A stretch of 64,000 nt of DNA. Source: Ischnura elegans. Taxonomy: Eukaryota > Arthropoda > Insecta > Odonata > Coenagrionidae. The first letter of the stretch is position 1, and each line of letters begins with the position of its first letter. Shown here piece after piece: positions 50,816-62,049 of the stretch. The translations under genes and the position numbers were made by a program. The DNA is taken from positions 75,713,907 to 75,777,906 of the forward strand of contig NC_060249.1 of assembly GCF_921293095.1 (NCBI RefSeq), read 5' to 3'. The notes under the pieces are model-generated. The model made no database searches. It was not told where the DNA came from and saw nothing but the letters and a program-made list of their open reading frames with translations.

Positions 50816-51894
50816 AAGGCGAAAGTGCAGCTCACAACCTGGATCAGTACCTAAGTGCCAAAACTTCGTCTTTCCTTGGAATAGCCTTCCTTCACTTTTC
50901 AAGCTGGGACTCTGACTGAAAAAGTAGCGTCATAATATATTCATTTAGGTAATTAAAAAAATTAATTAAAATACTGGGAATAACGCTCAAAATTAGGAGC
51001 GTAATAATTTCAGATTTGCTTGCAAACCCTATGACAAACGACAACGACTCACGTGTACTTACTTTGATTTTAAATAAAGTCTTGTTCTTCATACCATGAA
51101 GTTTATTATTCCTTATCGTATATGCGTTACCAGAATAGTACTGTGACATAAAATAGTTCCTTAAACCCATCTTTTCCTCGTTAATCTTAGATTTTTCAAT
51201 AGACGTTCAATTCACCCAACTACGGCAATATGGCTACGGCAACGGCTACGTGCTAAGCGAATTATTAGAAGCCATTAGAAACTCCGTACATAATTAATCG
51301 GTGATTCTAACGTCGAATAACAAAATTGGGCCTAGAAAAGCTCGGTTGGCTAGTTTAATATAAGTTTATTTGCCTAATAACAACATTAGTTATAATTACA
51401 ATATTCTAAATGCAATAATATTGTTATTATTTCAATTTTCCGAAATTATGTTAATAAACTGCAAGTCCACGCTATTCATTGAAGTTAGGGTTGTGAATCG
51501 CTGACTGCTTAGCACAGCATGTATTTCACATTGGTGAAATCACGAATTGAACGAATTAACCTGAAATAAAGCATACAGTGTATTAAAGACGAAACAGAGA
51601 TGCTAACATAGAGACAGAAACGGCCATAAATGGGTAATTTAAATAGATCGAAGAAGAAAACAAAGGAAATGCGATTGGCGCTATTTATTCTGGCAACGAC
51701 TGTAGAACGGACGAAAGTACAAGGACAATTTAACCGCAAAGAAACTTTGCACTTAGAAAAGTAATGGCCTGGCAATACGTAGAGAATGATATAGATACCT
51801 GAGAACTTATGACAGGAAACTCGCAGGAATAGTGATTACTGCCTGGATGCTTTGGATGACGAGGGGGCGTCCTCAGCTAGGTTTTCGGATGCAT
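50816..51894. other. No recognised gene, one possible short exon
   Basis: AT-rich sequence. Apart from the possible exon at 51063-51170 nothing is recognisable; the part at about 51780-51894 may include the 3' UTR and end of the Tigger element. Confidence 0.3.
51063..51170 (-). CDS. Possible orphan first exon (36 codons)
   Basis: ATG at 51170 opens 36 codons that end at a strong donor AAA|GTAAGT in phase 0. The peptide is rich in N, K and Y and has no recognisable domain. No partner exon was found on the left. It may be chance. Confidence 0.15.
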
Positions 51895-53024
51895 TTAATC
51901 TGGAACGTCCAGCCAGGTCTGGTCCAGCTTTTTTGAAGAAAGCATCCAAGGAAAGTTGCTTGGCTTTGCAGCTATTTTCCTTGTAAATCTGCCTGTAACA
52001 CCCATTGCAGCATTTACTTCGCGATTTACTTTTGAACTGCGGATTTCATCTGGGTCACCATCTTCGAAAATTTGAAGTGCTTCTTCTATAAGGCAGAATG
52101 CCCTTGCTATTTCCTTGTTTTTTAAAGTTCGAACAGCTGCCTCTGGCTCTTCAGACATTTCGTCGCTGCAAGACCCTACTTGAGTTTCTTCCTCCCGGTC
52201 GTGAATTAACTCTTCATCGCTTAACTCGTGTTGTGCATTTAGCAGATCTTCAGCCTCTTCTTCGTTCACTTCCTCGAAGCCAACTTTCCTGGAGAAAGTA
52301 AGGATATCGGATTTCAAGAGGGAAACATTTTCACCGACATCAAATCCCTTGAAATGTACACAATCTGGCCATACATTTTTCCTCACGCCATTCATACAGG
52401 TTGATGATACAGCTGCCCAAGCCTCGGCGACAATGTCAATAGCATGCTTTATATTGATTTTACGCCAAAAATCTTTCACTAATCGTCTATCACCACCATC
52501 GGTTTCTTCGATCAATTTTGAAAAGGTTCTTCGGACATAGTGTGCCTTAAATGTGGCGATTACGTCTTGGTCCATGGGTTGGATAATGGACGTAGTGTTA
52601 GGGGGTAAGAACACAACTTTGATGTGCTCAGATAAATCAACAATATGAGGTGGGTGCCCAGGAGCATTATCAAGAACCAATAACATTTTGAACTCCAAAT
52701 TGTTTCTTGCGCAGTAAGCCTTAGTTTCCTTGTGCAGATGGTTTTTAAAATACTCTAGAAATAAACCACTTGTAACCCAGGCTTTTGTATTGGAGCGCCA
52801 GATCACTGGTAGAAGCTCTTTCGGATATTTTCGCAAAGCTCTGGGGTTTTCAGAGTGATACACTAATAATGGTTTTAACTTCAAGTCACAATCTGCATTT
52901 CCGCCTAGCACAAGAGTGCAACGGTCTTTGGCAGCTGTAAACCCAGAAGCAACTTTTCCTCCTGAGAGATAAACGTTCTGGATGGCATTCTTTTCCAAAA
53001 TAAACCTGTTTAATCGATGTTTAT
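51895..53024 (-). pseudogene. Tigger/pogo transposase (TIGD1/JERKY-like), C-terminal part, cut by LINE H
   Basis: The frame contains the pogo-type DDE domain. KDRCTLVLGGNADCDLKLKP and the WVTSGLFLEYFKNHL region come first, then LLVLDNAPGHP (second D) and PNTTSIIQPMDQDVIATFK (third D; usually MDQGV). A long acidic C-terminus follows (EEVNEEEAEDLL, EEPEAAVRTL). The first catalytic D and the N-terminal CENP-B-type helix-turn-helix would lie to the right, but LINE H begins at 53025 and they were not found beyond it. The first 20 or so codons of the apparent frame are LINE sequence. The remaining 376 codons are open, so the break looks recent. Confidence 0.82.
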
Positions 53025-53543
53025 CCCCGCACGGGGGGAAGAGGGTGATCTCTTCTTTTGGGGAGCCGCGCCCCCACGGACCCGAGCCCACCGAGGAGAC
53101 AACCTCGTTAAAAAACCCCCGGTACGACTAGGGTAGCGTCCGGACAGTCATGTGGGCCCGACTGTCCGTGTAAGGCGATACCATCCTGCCTTAGCCCACC
53201 CACGTGTTTGCCGTGCGTGGCGACCCGTGTCGCAGGGAACGGGGATCCTGGTGGCTGAGGGGACCTCTGTGGGAGGGGAGAATCCCCAACACTCCACTTT
53301 GGCCCTTGACTCTCCTAGACGGGCAGCCGGGAACTAACCCATTCCCGGTCAATCGGCTCCTGGCGGCTCCTTTCGAGCGTACGCCAGGAAGGGTGAGCGT
53401 GATCCAAAGGGACACTGCCAAGAGCATTCTCGGAGGGGCACGTCTATATCTTCGGGGGAACCTGGCGCTCTGCACCGGCCCGCGGTGCATCGTCCCCTTG
53501 TCGGACTCCATGGTGGGTGGGGCCCCGGAGATGAATATAATCA

Positions 53544-54734
53544 ATGTCTATGGATATCCAAAACCCAACACCCATTGCCTCTAGGGAGGCTAATCCCAGC
53601 AAAAGGCTATGTACGGAAAATGTACTACAGAATGATTACCCTTCTTACGTAGTAATGAGCAGCATAGAAGAAGGAGCTTTGAAAAAAGTGTCTCCGTTCG
53701 TAATCGCGAAAGTGATCCAGGGGTTGGTTGGCGATGTAAAAACAGCGAAGAGACTGCGGTCAGGTTCTCTCCTCATACAGGTCAACAATTCAAGACAAGC
53801 AAAGAGACTGCTTGAGGTGAAAGAGTTCTTCCAAGTCCCAGTGAAAGTTGATCCCCACCGATCACTTAACACTTGTGACGGCGTCGTAACATCTTGGGAT
53901 CTTTCAGACTGCACCGAGGAGGAAATCAAAGAAGGTCTGAAAGACCAAAAGGTGATATCGGTCCGCCGCTTGAAAACGAGGCGAAGCGGCACTCTAAAGG
54001 ACACGAACAGCTTTGTCCTCACCTTCGCCCTTCCGAAGCTTCCCGCGTCCATCTATGTATGCTACAGCGCTATCCAAGTTCGACCGTATATTCCTAAGCC
54101 TATCCGATGCTTCCGTTGTCAAAGGTATGGACACACATCAGGCAACTGTAAAGGAGAGGAACTCTGTGGTAGATGCTCTCTGAAGAAGCACGAAGGAGAC
54201 TGTAGTGAAAAGGAAAAATGTGTGAACTGCCATAGAGACCATCCAGCGTGGTCAGCATCCTGCCCAATATTTGCAGAAGAAAAGAAAATACAAGAAATAA
54301 AAACCTCAAAGAAAATAACTTACGGAGAAGCCAAGAAAGAATTCAGAGCTCTGAACCCTGTTTTCTCTGGAAAATCCTATAGCCAGGTGACGGCCAAAAA
54401 ATATGTGGACGCTGCCGTGCAGACACACACGCCCTCTGTATGCGCGCCATGCAAAGGCGTGTTCCTGCCCGCCAAGCCTAAGAACTTAACAAGTATCAGC
54501 ATCACGAAGGATAAAGCTAAGGCTACTTCGGAGAGTGACTCTTCGGGCGAAAACTCGCCTTCATCAAAGAAGGCCAAAACACTCTTACGAAAAACTCATT
54601 TTAAAAAATCAGACCTCGAGGAGGATGCAGTATCAGACGATATGATGGACGCCGATCCCTCCGAGGTAGCTAAACAATTTATATGCTTGACAAATCCTCC
54701 AGGAAAGGGGAAGACGAGACTACGACGATCGTAG
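53544..54734 (+). CDS. ORF1 nucleic-acid-binding protein, copy H (396 aa)
   Basis: Intact and nearly identical to ORF1 of copy E (differences such as HP for HS in the third knuckle and HFKKS for HLKKS). Knuckles are CFRCQRYGHTSGNC, CGRCSLKKHEGDC and CVNCHRDHPAWSASC. The acidic tail and RLRRS end are kept. Two intact ORF1 copies from one subfamily point to recent spread. Confidence 0.9.
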   Translation: MSMDIQNPTPIASREANPSKRLCTENVLQNDYPSYVVMSSIEEGALKKVSPFVIAKVIQGLVGDVKTAKRLRSGSLLIQVNNSRQAKRLLEVKEFFQVPVKVDPHRSLNTCDGVVTSWDLSDCTEEEIKEGLKDQKVISVRRLKTRRSGTLKDTNSFVLTFALPKLPASIYVCYSAIQVRPYIPKPIRCFRCQRYGHTSGNCKGEELCGRCSLKKHEGDCSEKEKCVNCHRDHPAWSASCPIFAEEKKIQEIKTSKKITYGEAKKEFRALNPVFSGKSYSQVTAKKYVDAAVQTHTPSVCAPCKGVFLPAKPKNLTSISITKDKAKATSESDSSGENSPSSKKAKTLLRKTHFKKSDLEEDAVSDDMMDADPSEVAKQFICLTNPPGKGKTRLRRS

Positions 54735-54778
54735 TCGACCGTATAAGTTTTTAATACCTTTATCTCTTTTTATTAATC

Positions 54779-55264
54779 ATGAATTTTATGTTTAAAACCT
54801 TACAGTGGAACTGTAACGGTATTTACAGACACAAGGAGGAACTGTATGCTCTAGTTAAGAATTCCAACACATCCTGCGTATGTCTGCAGGAAACCCATCT
54901 GAAACCATCCGACAGAATGTCACTACAGGGCTATTGCGTTTACCGGGCCGATGATATTAGTGGCAATAGAGCCCAGGGAGGGGTTGCAATAGCTGTCCGG
55001 GAGAGCATTTACTCCTCACAGATCATTTTAAGAACCCCCCTACAGGCAATTGCAGTTTCTGTAGCCACCCCAGAGTTAGTTACTTTTTGTAACGTTTACT
55101 TGCCCCAGTGGGCACCTGTAAACAAGAATGCCCTAGAGTCGCTAGTCGCTCAGCTTCCAAAACCACACGTGCTGTTGGGGGATTTTAATGCTCATGACTC
55201 CCTTTGGGGAAGCAACAGAGCACAAGCTAATAGTATAGGAAAGCTAATAGTAGAGGAAAGCTAA
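54779..55264 (+). pseudogene. ORF2 N-terminal fragment, copy H (161 codons)
   Basis: The endonuclease start is intact: LQWNCNGIYRHKEEL, QETHLK, GGVAIAV, LLGDFNAHDSLWGSNRAQ. Here the frame is still open where copy E has lost one base. A small duplication (GGAAAGCTAATAG) then introduces a stop at 55262, and LINE similarity ends near 55299. SDH box, RT and RNase H are absent. Confidence 0.85.
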
Positions 55265-55394
55265 TAGCTAATTTTATTAATGATTTTAATTTTATTTCGG
55301 AGTTGAATCGACCGTTTGGTCAACTCTTACCTTTCATTCCATACCGGCCTCACCGGAATCAAACTATCCGATTTTAGAATTTAAAAAATACTTG

Positions 55395-55640
55395 CTTTCA
55401 GAAAGGGAGGAGAAACGGAGGGAGAAAGAGGAGAGGGAGGAAGAGTGACGGAGGGAGAAAGAGGAGAGACGGAGTGAGGAAGAGGAGAAGGAGGGAAAGA
55501 GACGGAGGGAGGAAGAGGAAAAGGAGGAAAAGAGGCGGAGGGAGAAAGAGGAGGAGGAGGAAAAGAAACGGAGGGAGAAAGAGGAGAAGGAGGAAGAGAA
55601 ACGGAGGGAGAAAGAGGAGAGACGGAGGGAAGAAGAGTAA
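55395..55640. repeat. Purine-rich (GGAGGGAGAAAGAGGA)-type tandem repeat
   Basis: About 245 bases are almost pure A and G, built from variants of GGAGGGAGAAAGAGGAG, GGAGGAAAAG and GGAGGGAAGAAG. The long complementary frames on both strands (Arg/Lys/Glu on one, Ser/Pro/Phe/Leu on the other) are low complexity only. It lies at the broken left side of the Gypsy remnant. Confidence 0.85.
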
Positions 55641-57330
55641 AAGGAGGCTTTGGCGATAATATGGGCATTACAAAAGTTAAGGGCATTAGTCTTTGGCCAA
55701 TATTTAATTATCATTTCCGATCATAAGGCTCTTACATTTTTAACCAAATGCAAACTGAACAACAGCCGTTTGACGCGATGGATACTCGCTCTCCAAGAGT
55801 TTAATTTTAAAATTGAACACAGGCCTGGTAAGAGAAATTTAGTGCCTGATTGGATAAGTCGACAGTCGGTAGAGGACAATAATTCTGAGGATGAGAAGAA
55901 AGGAAATTTTTTGACGGCGACAATTGAATTAAATATAAGTGAGTTTCCCGCGCAGGATATCGGGAGGATTGCTGAACTTCAAGAGCAAGATCCCACTTTG
56001 GGGAAAATAAGAAAAGTTCTCAGGGGAGAATTGCAACCCGGTGACCCGTTTTTTAAGAGGGCTACCAGTCTTGCAAAGACGGGTGAGTTGTTCGAAGGCA
56101 TTTTAGCAAAAAAGATGTCAGCAGCTTAAGGAAATGACAGATATAGGTTGTGGGTTCCAGGAGAAATAACAGACGCCCTGATCTGTTTTGCGCACACCCG
56201 TTATGGGCATTGTGGTGCAAGAAAAGTGGAAAATTGGCTTCGAGAGAAATATTATTGGACTAGTATGGGTCGCGAGGTACGAGCAAAAATACGTAGGTGC
56301 GATCTTTGTCAAAAAACGAAACATCCAAATCAAAGTTATGAGGGGCCACTTCAAAATATTATTCCATTAGCTCCTAGGCAGCTAGTCGCCATTGATTTGT
56401 ACGGGCCACTTCCCAGGGCAATATTTAAAAATAAATACGTGTTTGTTGTGTTAGACGTATTTTCTAAATTTGTCCAAATTTACCCAATCAACAAACCAAC
56501 AACGAGAAATTGTCTACGTGTTCTAATAAATAAGTATTTTCCCTTATGTGGCAAACCACAAAGTATATTATCTGATCACGGAACTCAATTTACGAGTAAT
56601 TAGTGTAAACGAAACTGCAAAGTTTGGGAGTTCGTATCATTTATTCATCTATTAGAAGGCCCCAAACCAATCCGAGTGAAAGAGTGATGAGAGAACTGTC
56701 TAGAGTGTTTCGGGCATATTGTTCAAATGAGCACTCGAAATGGCTGGAAATGATACCACACATAAATAGTTGGTTCAATGAGGTAACTCATGAAAGTACG
56801 AAAATGACTCCGACGGAGATTCATTTTGGTCATAAACCTCGGCGTGAGGATGAAATCGTTACGTTGCCGGTAGAGCCGCAAAAATCACAAAATGAAATTC
56901 AGCAGTTTGCTAGGATTCATTTGGAATTGGCAGGTAGGAAAAGAAAGGATCAACAGAGGGCAAAAGGACATCAGTTCAGGGTGGGAGAAAAAGTCCTCTT
57001 GAAGACGCCTCGGTCATCCGATTCTAAACAAAATTTATTTCACAAATTCTTTCATTTGCATACCGGTCCCTTCAGCATTACCAGACATGCGGGGCCAAAC
57101 TCGTGTCACTTATCTGATCAAGAGGGAAAAGAAATTGGGATATATAATTTTGGAAATTTAAAAGTTTACCATGAGCCTATTTAAGAAATAGAGATGATTT
57201 TTTTTGTTTCACATGGGCAAAATTTAATTTCAATCCAATCCAAGGCGGATGGAGTTGTTTTTTTTTGTTTGTCATTAAACTGCGGATCCGTCTCCTCAAG
57301 AACGGTATCCACAGTTTAGGGAGGGGGCTA

Positions 57331-58001
57331 TGTAATGGTTCAAGCCCCATTACAGTGCATTTTTACTCGGCGCATTTTCTTCCCTACCAGTTTACCCGCT
57401 CGTTCCACGACCTTTCCCAAGACCCCACCCCCAAACCATGGCCCGTGGAGGAAGGCGTGGATGAGTAAGAGGGGATGAATGTGTTTTCGCCGATTTTTGT
57501 TTGGTTGTGTGTGAGTGTGTGTGTGTGGGAGGAGGGGAGCTCGGGTTTTCCCTGAGTGAGTGGCGTATTACTCCTCCCTCTCTTCATTGTGCATTACCCC
57601 CACCCCTAGTTGAGGTATGATAAAAGGTGGTGCGCGTAAGAGAACCGAAAGAATTCCTAAGTGACTGTCGGGCGGAGCCTATGCCCAAAATCAATGCGAC
57701 GCACGGCAGGAGGAGACAAGGGGCCCAAGTGTTTCCAGAAAGATTGATCTGGAAGAAGAATTCCCCCCCGTCCGAAGGAGCAAAGGACCAGCTGAAGAGG
57801 ACGCATTATCTCCGTTCCGGATGCAGCTTCCTCCAACAAGGGAGAAAGGAGTGCAGTAAATGGAACGAGAGAGTGTTGGATCCAACCTGGTCGAGACTCG
57901 GACTACGATAAAGTAAGATTGCAGCTATCCCCCCCCAAATCCCCCTTGTGTCTCCTGCCAAGCCAAGTTAAGACAAACAGTCACGGAACGCACCCGTTAC
58001 A
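57331..58001 (+). repeat. Candidate 3' LTR of the Gypsy fossil
   Basis: After a purine tract (GGGAGGGGG) the sequence starts TGTAATGG and a matching end GTTACA falls at 58001, giving 671 bp with TGTAA/TTACA termini. A TATA-like TGATAAAAGG lies at about 57619. There is no second LTR to compare, so the right border is uncertain. Confidence 0.45.
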
Positions 58002-59494
58002 TTAGTGAAAGTGAAATCAGTCACCAAGTACAATTAACGTTCGCACCCCAAATTTACATTTGACGGGATGGACTATCATTTACCTCCCCAGTCAAGAAAT
58101 CATTGAATTTGTATCATATTTACGTGTTCACCACCGAACTTTACTTTGTTATCATCATTTTCTATATTGATTTTCATCTAGAAACCAAGTTATATTGTTG
58201 TTTTTTTATTTATCATCGATGTTTCATAAGTGGCTTTCACCAATTCATATTTCATTAGCGTATAAGAGGGTTCCTTTTGTTTTTTTTGTCATATGCAACC
58301 TTATTTGTTTGAATTATATTTTGTTTAATTGAAAGTGTTTTGAGAGAGTGTTTTTGTTCTGATTCCTCCACGGGTCACCCCATTGAAAATATCCTTCGTC
58401 CTTCCTTTCGCCCCGTCTGATTTCCTTCCCGTAAATGCGTGTTGGGCGAGTGCATCAGCGCCCGAACGTCACCCATCAGTTTGAATCGGGAACCCCCCAC
58501 CCGCAATCATCCTCACAGAAGGGGAATATTTTCTTTATTTTATGTGAATTACGAGAAGTGAGTGGCATAGTTTTGTCCCGTAGGTCCCATGCGGGAGGGA
58601 TCTTCGCGGATTTGCATTTTTTTTATTTTGTGCGACGTCTCCCTCCGGTTCTATTGTGGTATCCGGGCGAGTCGGGGGTGGGATGCCACAATAAGGAAAC
58701 ATTCAGCTAGGTGTTCCAACCAAAGATACCCTAAACACTACTCAGGATTAATAGGAAATTCCAAGCAACATTCCTTCCATCACTCACTGCAATGAATATT
58801 TGAGGGAGTTATCACTATAAACATAACTCTGGTAAACAGCCAGTATCTTATTACTTATCTTCATTGTTTTAAGTTGATAAAGAGAAAGCAATTGTAAAAG
58901 TGAATAATGACATACTCGAACACTAGGAGAATTGACTTGAATTTCACCAGTTTAACGGCAGTCGGAATTAATGTCAATAAAACAATAAACATGAAAAGAC
59001 CGCGCGTATGCACCGTATTACACTTACATTCGCACACTTCCGCTGCCGCTCGTCTCACCATCGCTGTCTGCATCTGCATCACTGCGAGGGCTCTGAGGAC
59101 TCGAGGAGGCGCCTGGCGTATGCTCTACACGAAATTAATGCTTGAGGTGAATATGGGAACAGCAATGGCACGAATACGGTGATGGTACTTTTATTCTCAA
59201 CACAATTTGGTAGGGGTGTAACTAGTAGAAGATACACAAACACATTTACGTACCAGCTTGGATCGAGTCATCGGCCCTGGCTTCGCAAAAAGCAAGCCTT
59301 GTCCCGAAAGCCTCCATCATTTCCCCAAAATGCGGCCATTGGGAAGGGGAAGATACTGTGGAAAGAAATTAGGTAACTAAATGGTAACCTAGACAAAACT
59401 CTTAGCAACGGAACGCCATTCTTACTTCATGTCCACAAGCCTCACTTTAGTCATCACATTCACATGCATACAAAATATAACTTAGGGGGACTTA
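58002..59494. other. No recognised gene
   Basis: Mixed AT-rich and GC-rich sequence. It may include more of the Gypsy LTR or a flanking repeat (GC-rich part about 58420-58700). No frame with recognisable domains was found. Confidence 0.35.
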
Positions 59495-59812
59495 GCAGGT
59501 TCCTGGACATATTGGTATTGCCGGAAATGAGAGGGCCGACTCGGCCGCGAAGGGAGCCATCGAGGTCTACGTTGCTGCCTCAGTGCTGGTACCATACGAG
59601 GATTTGAAGGCGACCATGAAAAAGATAGACTTAGAAAAGTGGAAAGAGACCTGGAAAGTGGAAGACCTCTGACCGGGAATAAACTACGCGCAATGAAGCC
59701 GGTTATCTCAGCGTTGCCCACGTCTGTCAGGAGGAATCGGAAGGAGGAGATCGCAATCGCACGACTGAGAATTGGGCACTGCGCTCTCACCCACTTGTAC
59801 CTCTTCACACAA
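59495..59812 (+). pseudogene. I-clade LINE scrap: RNase H end of ORF2, no tail
   Basis: The sequence reads VPGHIGIAGNERADSAAKGA, then VPYEDLKATMKKIDLEKWKETW and TSVRRNRKEEIAIARLRIGHCALTH, close to copy G (38850-39140). A frame change near 59660 splits it. It lacks the C-terminal Cys-His motif, the terminal hairpin and the tail, and passes near 59812 into Helitron sequence. An internal piece of this kind needs deletions on both sides or template switching. Confidence 0.75.
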
Positions 59813-59834
59813 ACAAACTGGATTGTTTACCCAC

Positions 59835-60080
59835 GCGTGAACATGTCACGTATAACTGTCCGTATGAAGAACAGGGTGTGCCTCAAAGCCACAAAAAGAC
59901 ATCTTTTGGCCTTGAGACTTGTCATTGCGAATGCCAATCTAATTGATAATTGAACCCGTTTGGATTCTATTGGCACATCTGTCGGAATAATAGGGATTCG
60001 TGGTAGTAATACATCCCGTTGGAACATGACATTCATAATTTATGGTGATAGAAAGAGATTTCGAACGACATAAACAATAC
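59835..60080 (-). pseudogene. Helitron helicase C-terminal scrap, copy 2
   Basis: On the minus strand the frame reads VLLPRIPIIPTDVPIESKRVQLSIRLAFAMTSLKAKRCLF, the counterpart of the conserved LIPRIP-x-IPTD and FP-R-AFAMTINKAQGQ stretch near the end of the Helitron PIF1-like helicase. The last motif is damaged. It is the same part of the protein as in the relic at 21800-22540. Confidence 0.7.
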
Positions 60081-60084
60081 TGAC

Positions 60085-61024
60085 GGTCGTCAAGGAGACT
60101 GCCAAAAATGCTAAAATTTAAGCTTTTTTTGGATGTAAATTCACTGTAAATCACGTGGAAAACGAAATTCGATTGCAAGAATAAGAATTTGCATTTATTT
60201 TTCTTTCCAATGGTATATGTCTCAAATTAATAATGTGATCATTATCACTAATTTAAATATGCAAAAGGAAAAAGATCTGCAGTCTCTAAAAGCGAACTTT
60301 ACACGTATTTATCATAGAAATAACTCAGTGCCTCATGCGCCCTGGAGAAGAATGAAAAATAGTTTACAACATATTCTCAGTCCCACTGAACACACACCAA
60401 ATTTCATAGGAATGGGCCCAGCCGTTACGGAGGAATTTGGAAACAAAAAAGCGCGACACGAGAATTATATATATAAAATGAAGGGGTGTTGTCGGTTTTC
60501 TGGGAAATTACACTATTACTTATTGCACTATTACACTATTAAAAAGAAGTGGTATAAGTATAAGTGTAATTTCCAAGAAAACTTATAATGGAATACCACA
60601 TAGTTATAAATGAGTTAGTGAATTTTAGGTTGTTGTCGTTCAGTACATTGAGATTTAAAACGTAAGCCCTTATTTTTTCAGTTATGGTACGTTAGATATG
60701 ACGTTCCTTGATTTTATCGCTCCAGTTGATTATCAACGAGGCATTTCCGCTAGTTATTAATGGCTAATTAATCATATATGGTGAATTAAAAAAAGTTTGG
60801 ATGCAAATGCTTCGAGTGCAATTAACGAAAACGGTGACGCGCGGATACGGATCAATATAGGGGGGAACCATGAATAGCCTATGGTAGACCACCCTACTAA
60901 GTTACTTACTACCATTTTTGTTCTTAAGGAAATAAGTCTTTTTGATAAAATTTTATGCAGTTAAAGTGTACAGTACTTACCTTATTATTCTATTTCTACT
61001 TTGTTATTTAAATTAAACGATTGG
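60085..61024. other. No recognised gene, one short inverted repeat
   Basis: AT-rich sequence. At 60495-60514 and 60563-60582 lies an inverted repeat of about 20 bp (GTTTTCTGGGAAATTACACT against its complement, one mismatch), with a 48-base loop rich in CTATTA and TATAAGT repeats. Confidence 0.5.
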
Positions 61025-61082
61025 GTAGTGGTGCAAAATGGCCTAGCCGTCGACGCATCCCAATTATCAATTATACCACTAC
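61025..61082 (+). mobile_element. I-clade LINE scrap: only the 3'-terminal hairpin and tail
   Basis: GGTGC (61030-61034), then GGCCTAGCCGTC and GCATC (61055-61059), followed by about 13 bases and CCACTACTT, a worn (TAC)n tail. The inner stem GGC/GTC with a G-U pair is half-way between copy 1 (GGC/GCC) and copies A/B (GAC/GTC). It is an extreme 5' truncation that keeps little more than the presumed recognition hairpin. Confidence 0.75.
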
Positions 61083-62047
61083 TTGTAGATTCACTGTTTA
61101 TTAATATTACCTGTGGGTTACGTGACACGTGTCGTAGCTCATCATTGAATATGAATGATGTCTGCATCCTCCAAACGTGTGTGTGTGAATTGACTGGGGA
61201 GTTGATATCACCCGGAGGTGAGGAGTTGAGCTAAAGTGTGCGCGGATGGTACGTACATCTCACATCAAGATTTGGCGCTGCCGTTATCTCACATAAATAA
61301 TTGCCCATATCGGCTAGGTTGCATATGGGAATCCGCTACATAGATGGCCGTCGAGGAAGAACACACTCCCATCAACATCTGGACGGATATGAGAACCGAA
61401 TCTTGCATGAAGGGCGCGGTTCCTGGTTCTTGCGACGGGAACTCCTAATTACCCCACAGCTGCTCGTGCGAGCAATATCCGATCGGGGTCTGCTTTGTTC
61501 GCATCCACCATTTAAGCTAATGGAGATGTGATCCGATAGATGAAAGCGGCAAGTATTTCCGGGAAATTCTGTGGGTTCATCCAGAAAGGATTAGGAGTGG
61601 TGTGGGTAGGGAAAATACCCAATTCAATTGGGTGTTTCCCCTGCATACATTTTCTCTTTATAATTGGGTAAGTTCCCCAAATGAGGATATTAATGATTTT
61701 GTGAGCATAAGCATAGGAATTGTTTTAAGCTCACAAAGATACTGCAAAAAGACCTTGGCTGGTCTCGAAAGGAAATTTTTCTTACTTTCTAAGAATAAGA
61801 AAATATCATTCATGGTTAAAGTCACCCTCTGAAAATCCCAATTCAATGTATCTCTCATATATTTTGCCCCAACGTTTAAGTGGATACTACGGTGAATCCA
61901 CTTAATGTGGCGAATGTAGGGGCACGTCTCCCCACCCAGACGCTTAAAGCAAGATTTTTAATACGGTTATCATTACTTTCGTTTTGTTTTGTGTATTAAG
62001 GAGCCTCAGTCATTTCATTTCATAGTGGAATTTTCATGCCAAAGTAA
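61083..62047. other. No recognised gene
   Basis: No domain, RNA gene or clear repeat was recognised. Small frames here lack recognisable features. Sequence near 61610-61680 has short self-complementary pieces (AATACCCAATTCAATTGGGTGTT). Confidence 0.3.
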
Positions 62048-62049
62048 TA

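Larger units (their letters stand above)
53025..55299 (+). mobile_element. I-clade LINE, copy H (5' 2.3 kb only, E subfamily)
   Basis: It starts CCCC-GCAC-GGGG with a GTGA-capped stem. Leader, ORF1 and the first part of ORF2 are almost identical to copy E, apart from a few substitutions and small indels in the leader. It ends abruptly near 55299 inside the endonuclease, against the fossil Gypsy element. It lies within the Tigger transposase gene. It has no 3' end, so no target-site duplicate can be matched. Confidence 0.9.
55300..58001 (+). mobile_element. Gypsy (Ty3-type) LTR retrotransposon, fossil, 5' part missing
   Basis: The remnant holds the RNase H end of pol (about 55650-55870), an integrase with its zinc-binding and catalytic domains (about 56148-56800), a C-terminal integrase/chromodomain-side region to 57184, and a candidate 3' LTR from 57331. 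It is broken: the 5' half of the element, including gag and most of the reverse transcriptase, is absent, and about two or three further breaks occur in pol. It abuts copy H on the left. Age is moderate, judging by the still readable domains. Confidence 0.8.

Noticed and set aside
55364-55714. Ser/Pro/Leu-rich minus-strand frames
   Set aside because: Low-complexity translation of a purine-rich tandem repeat.
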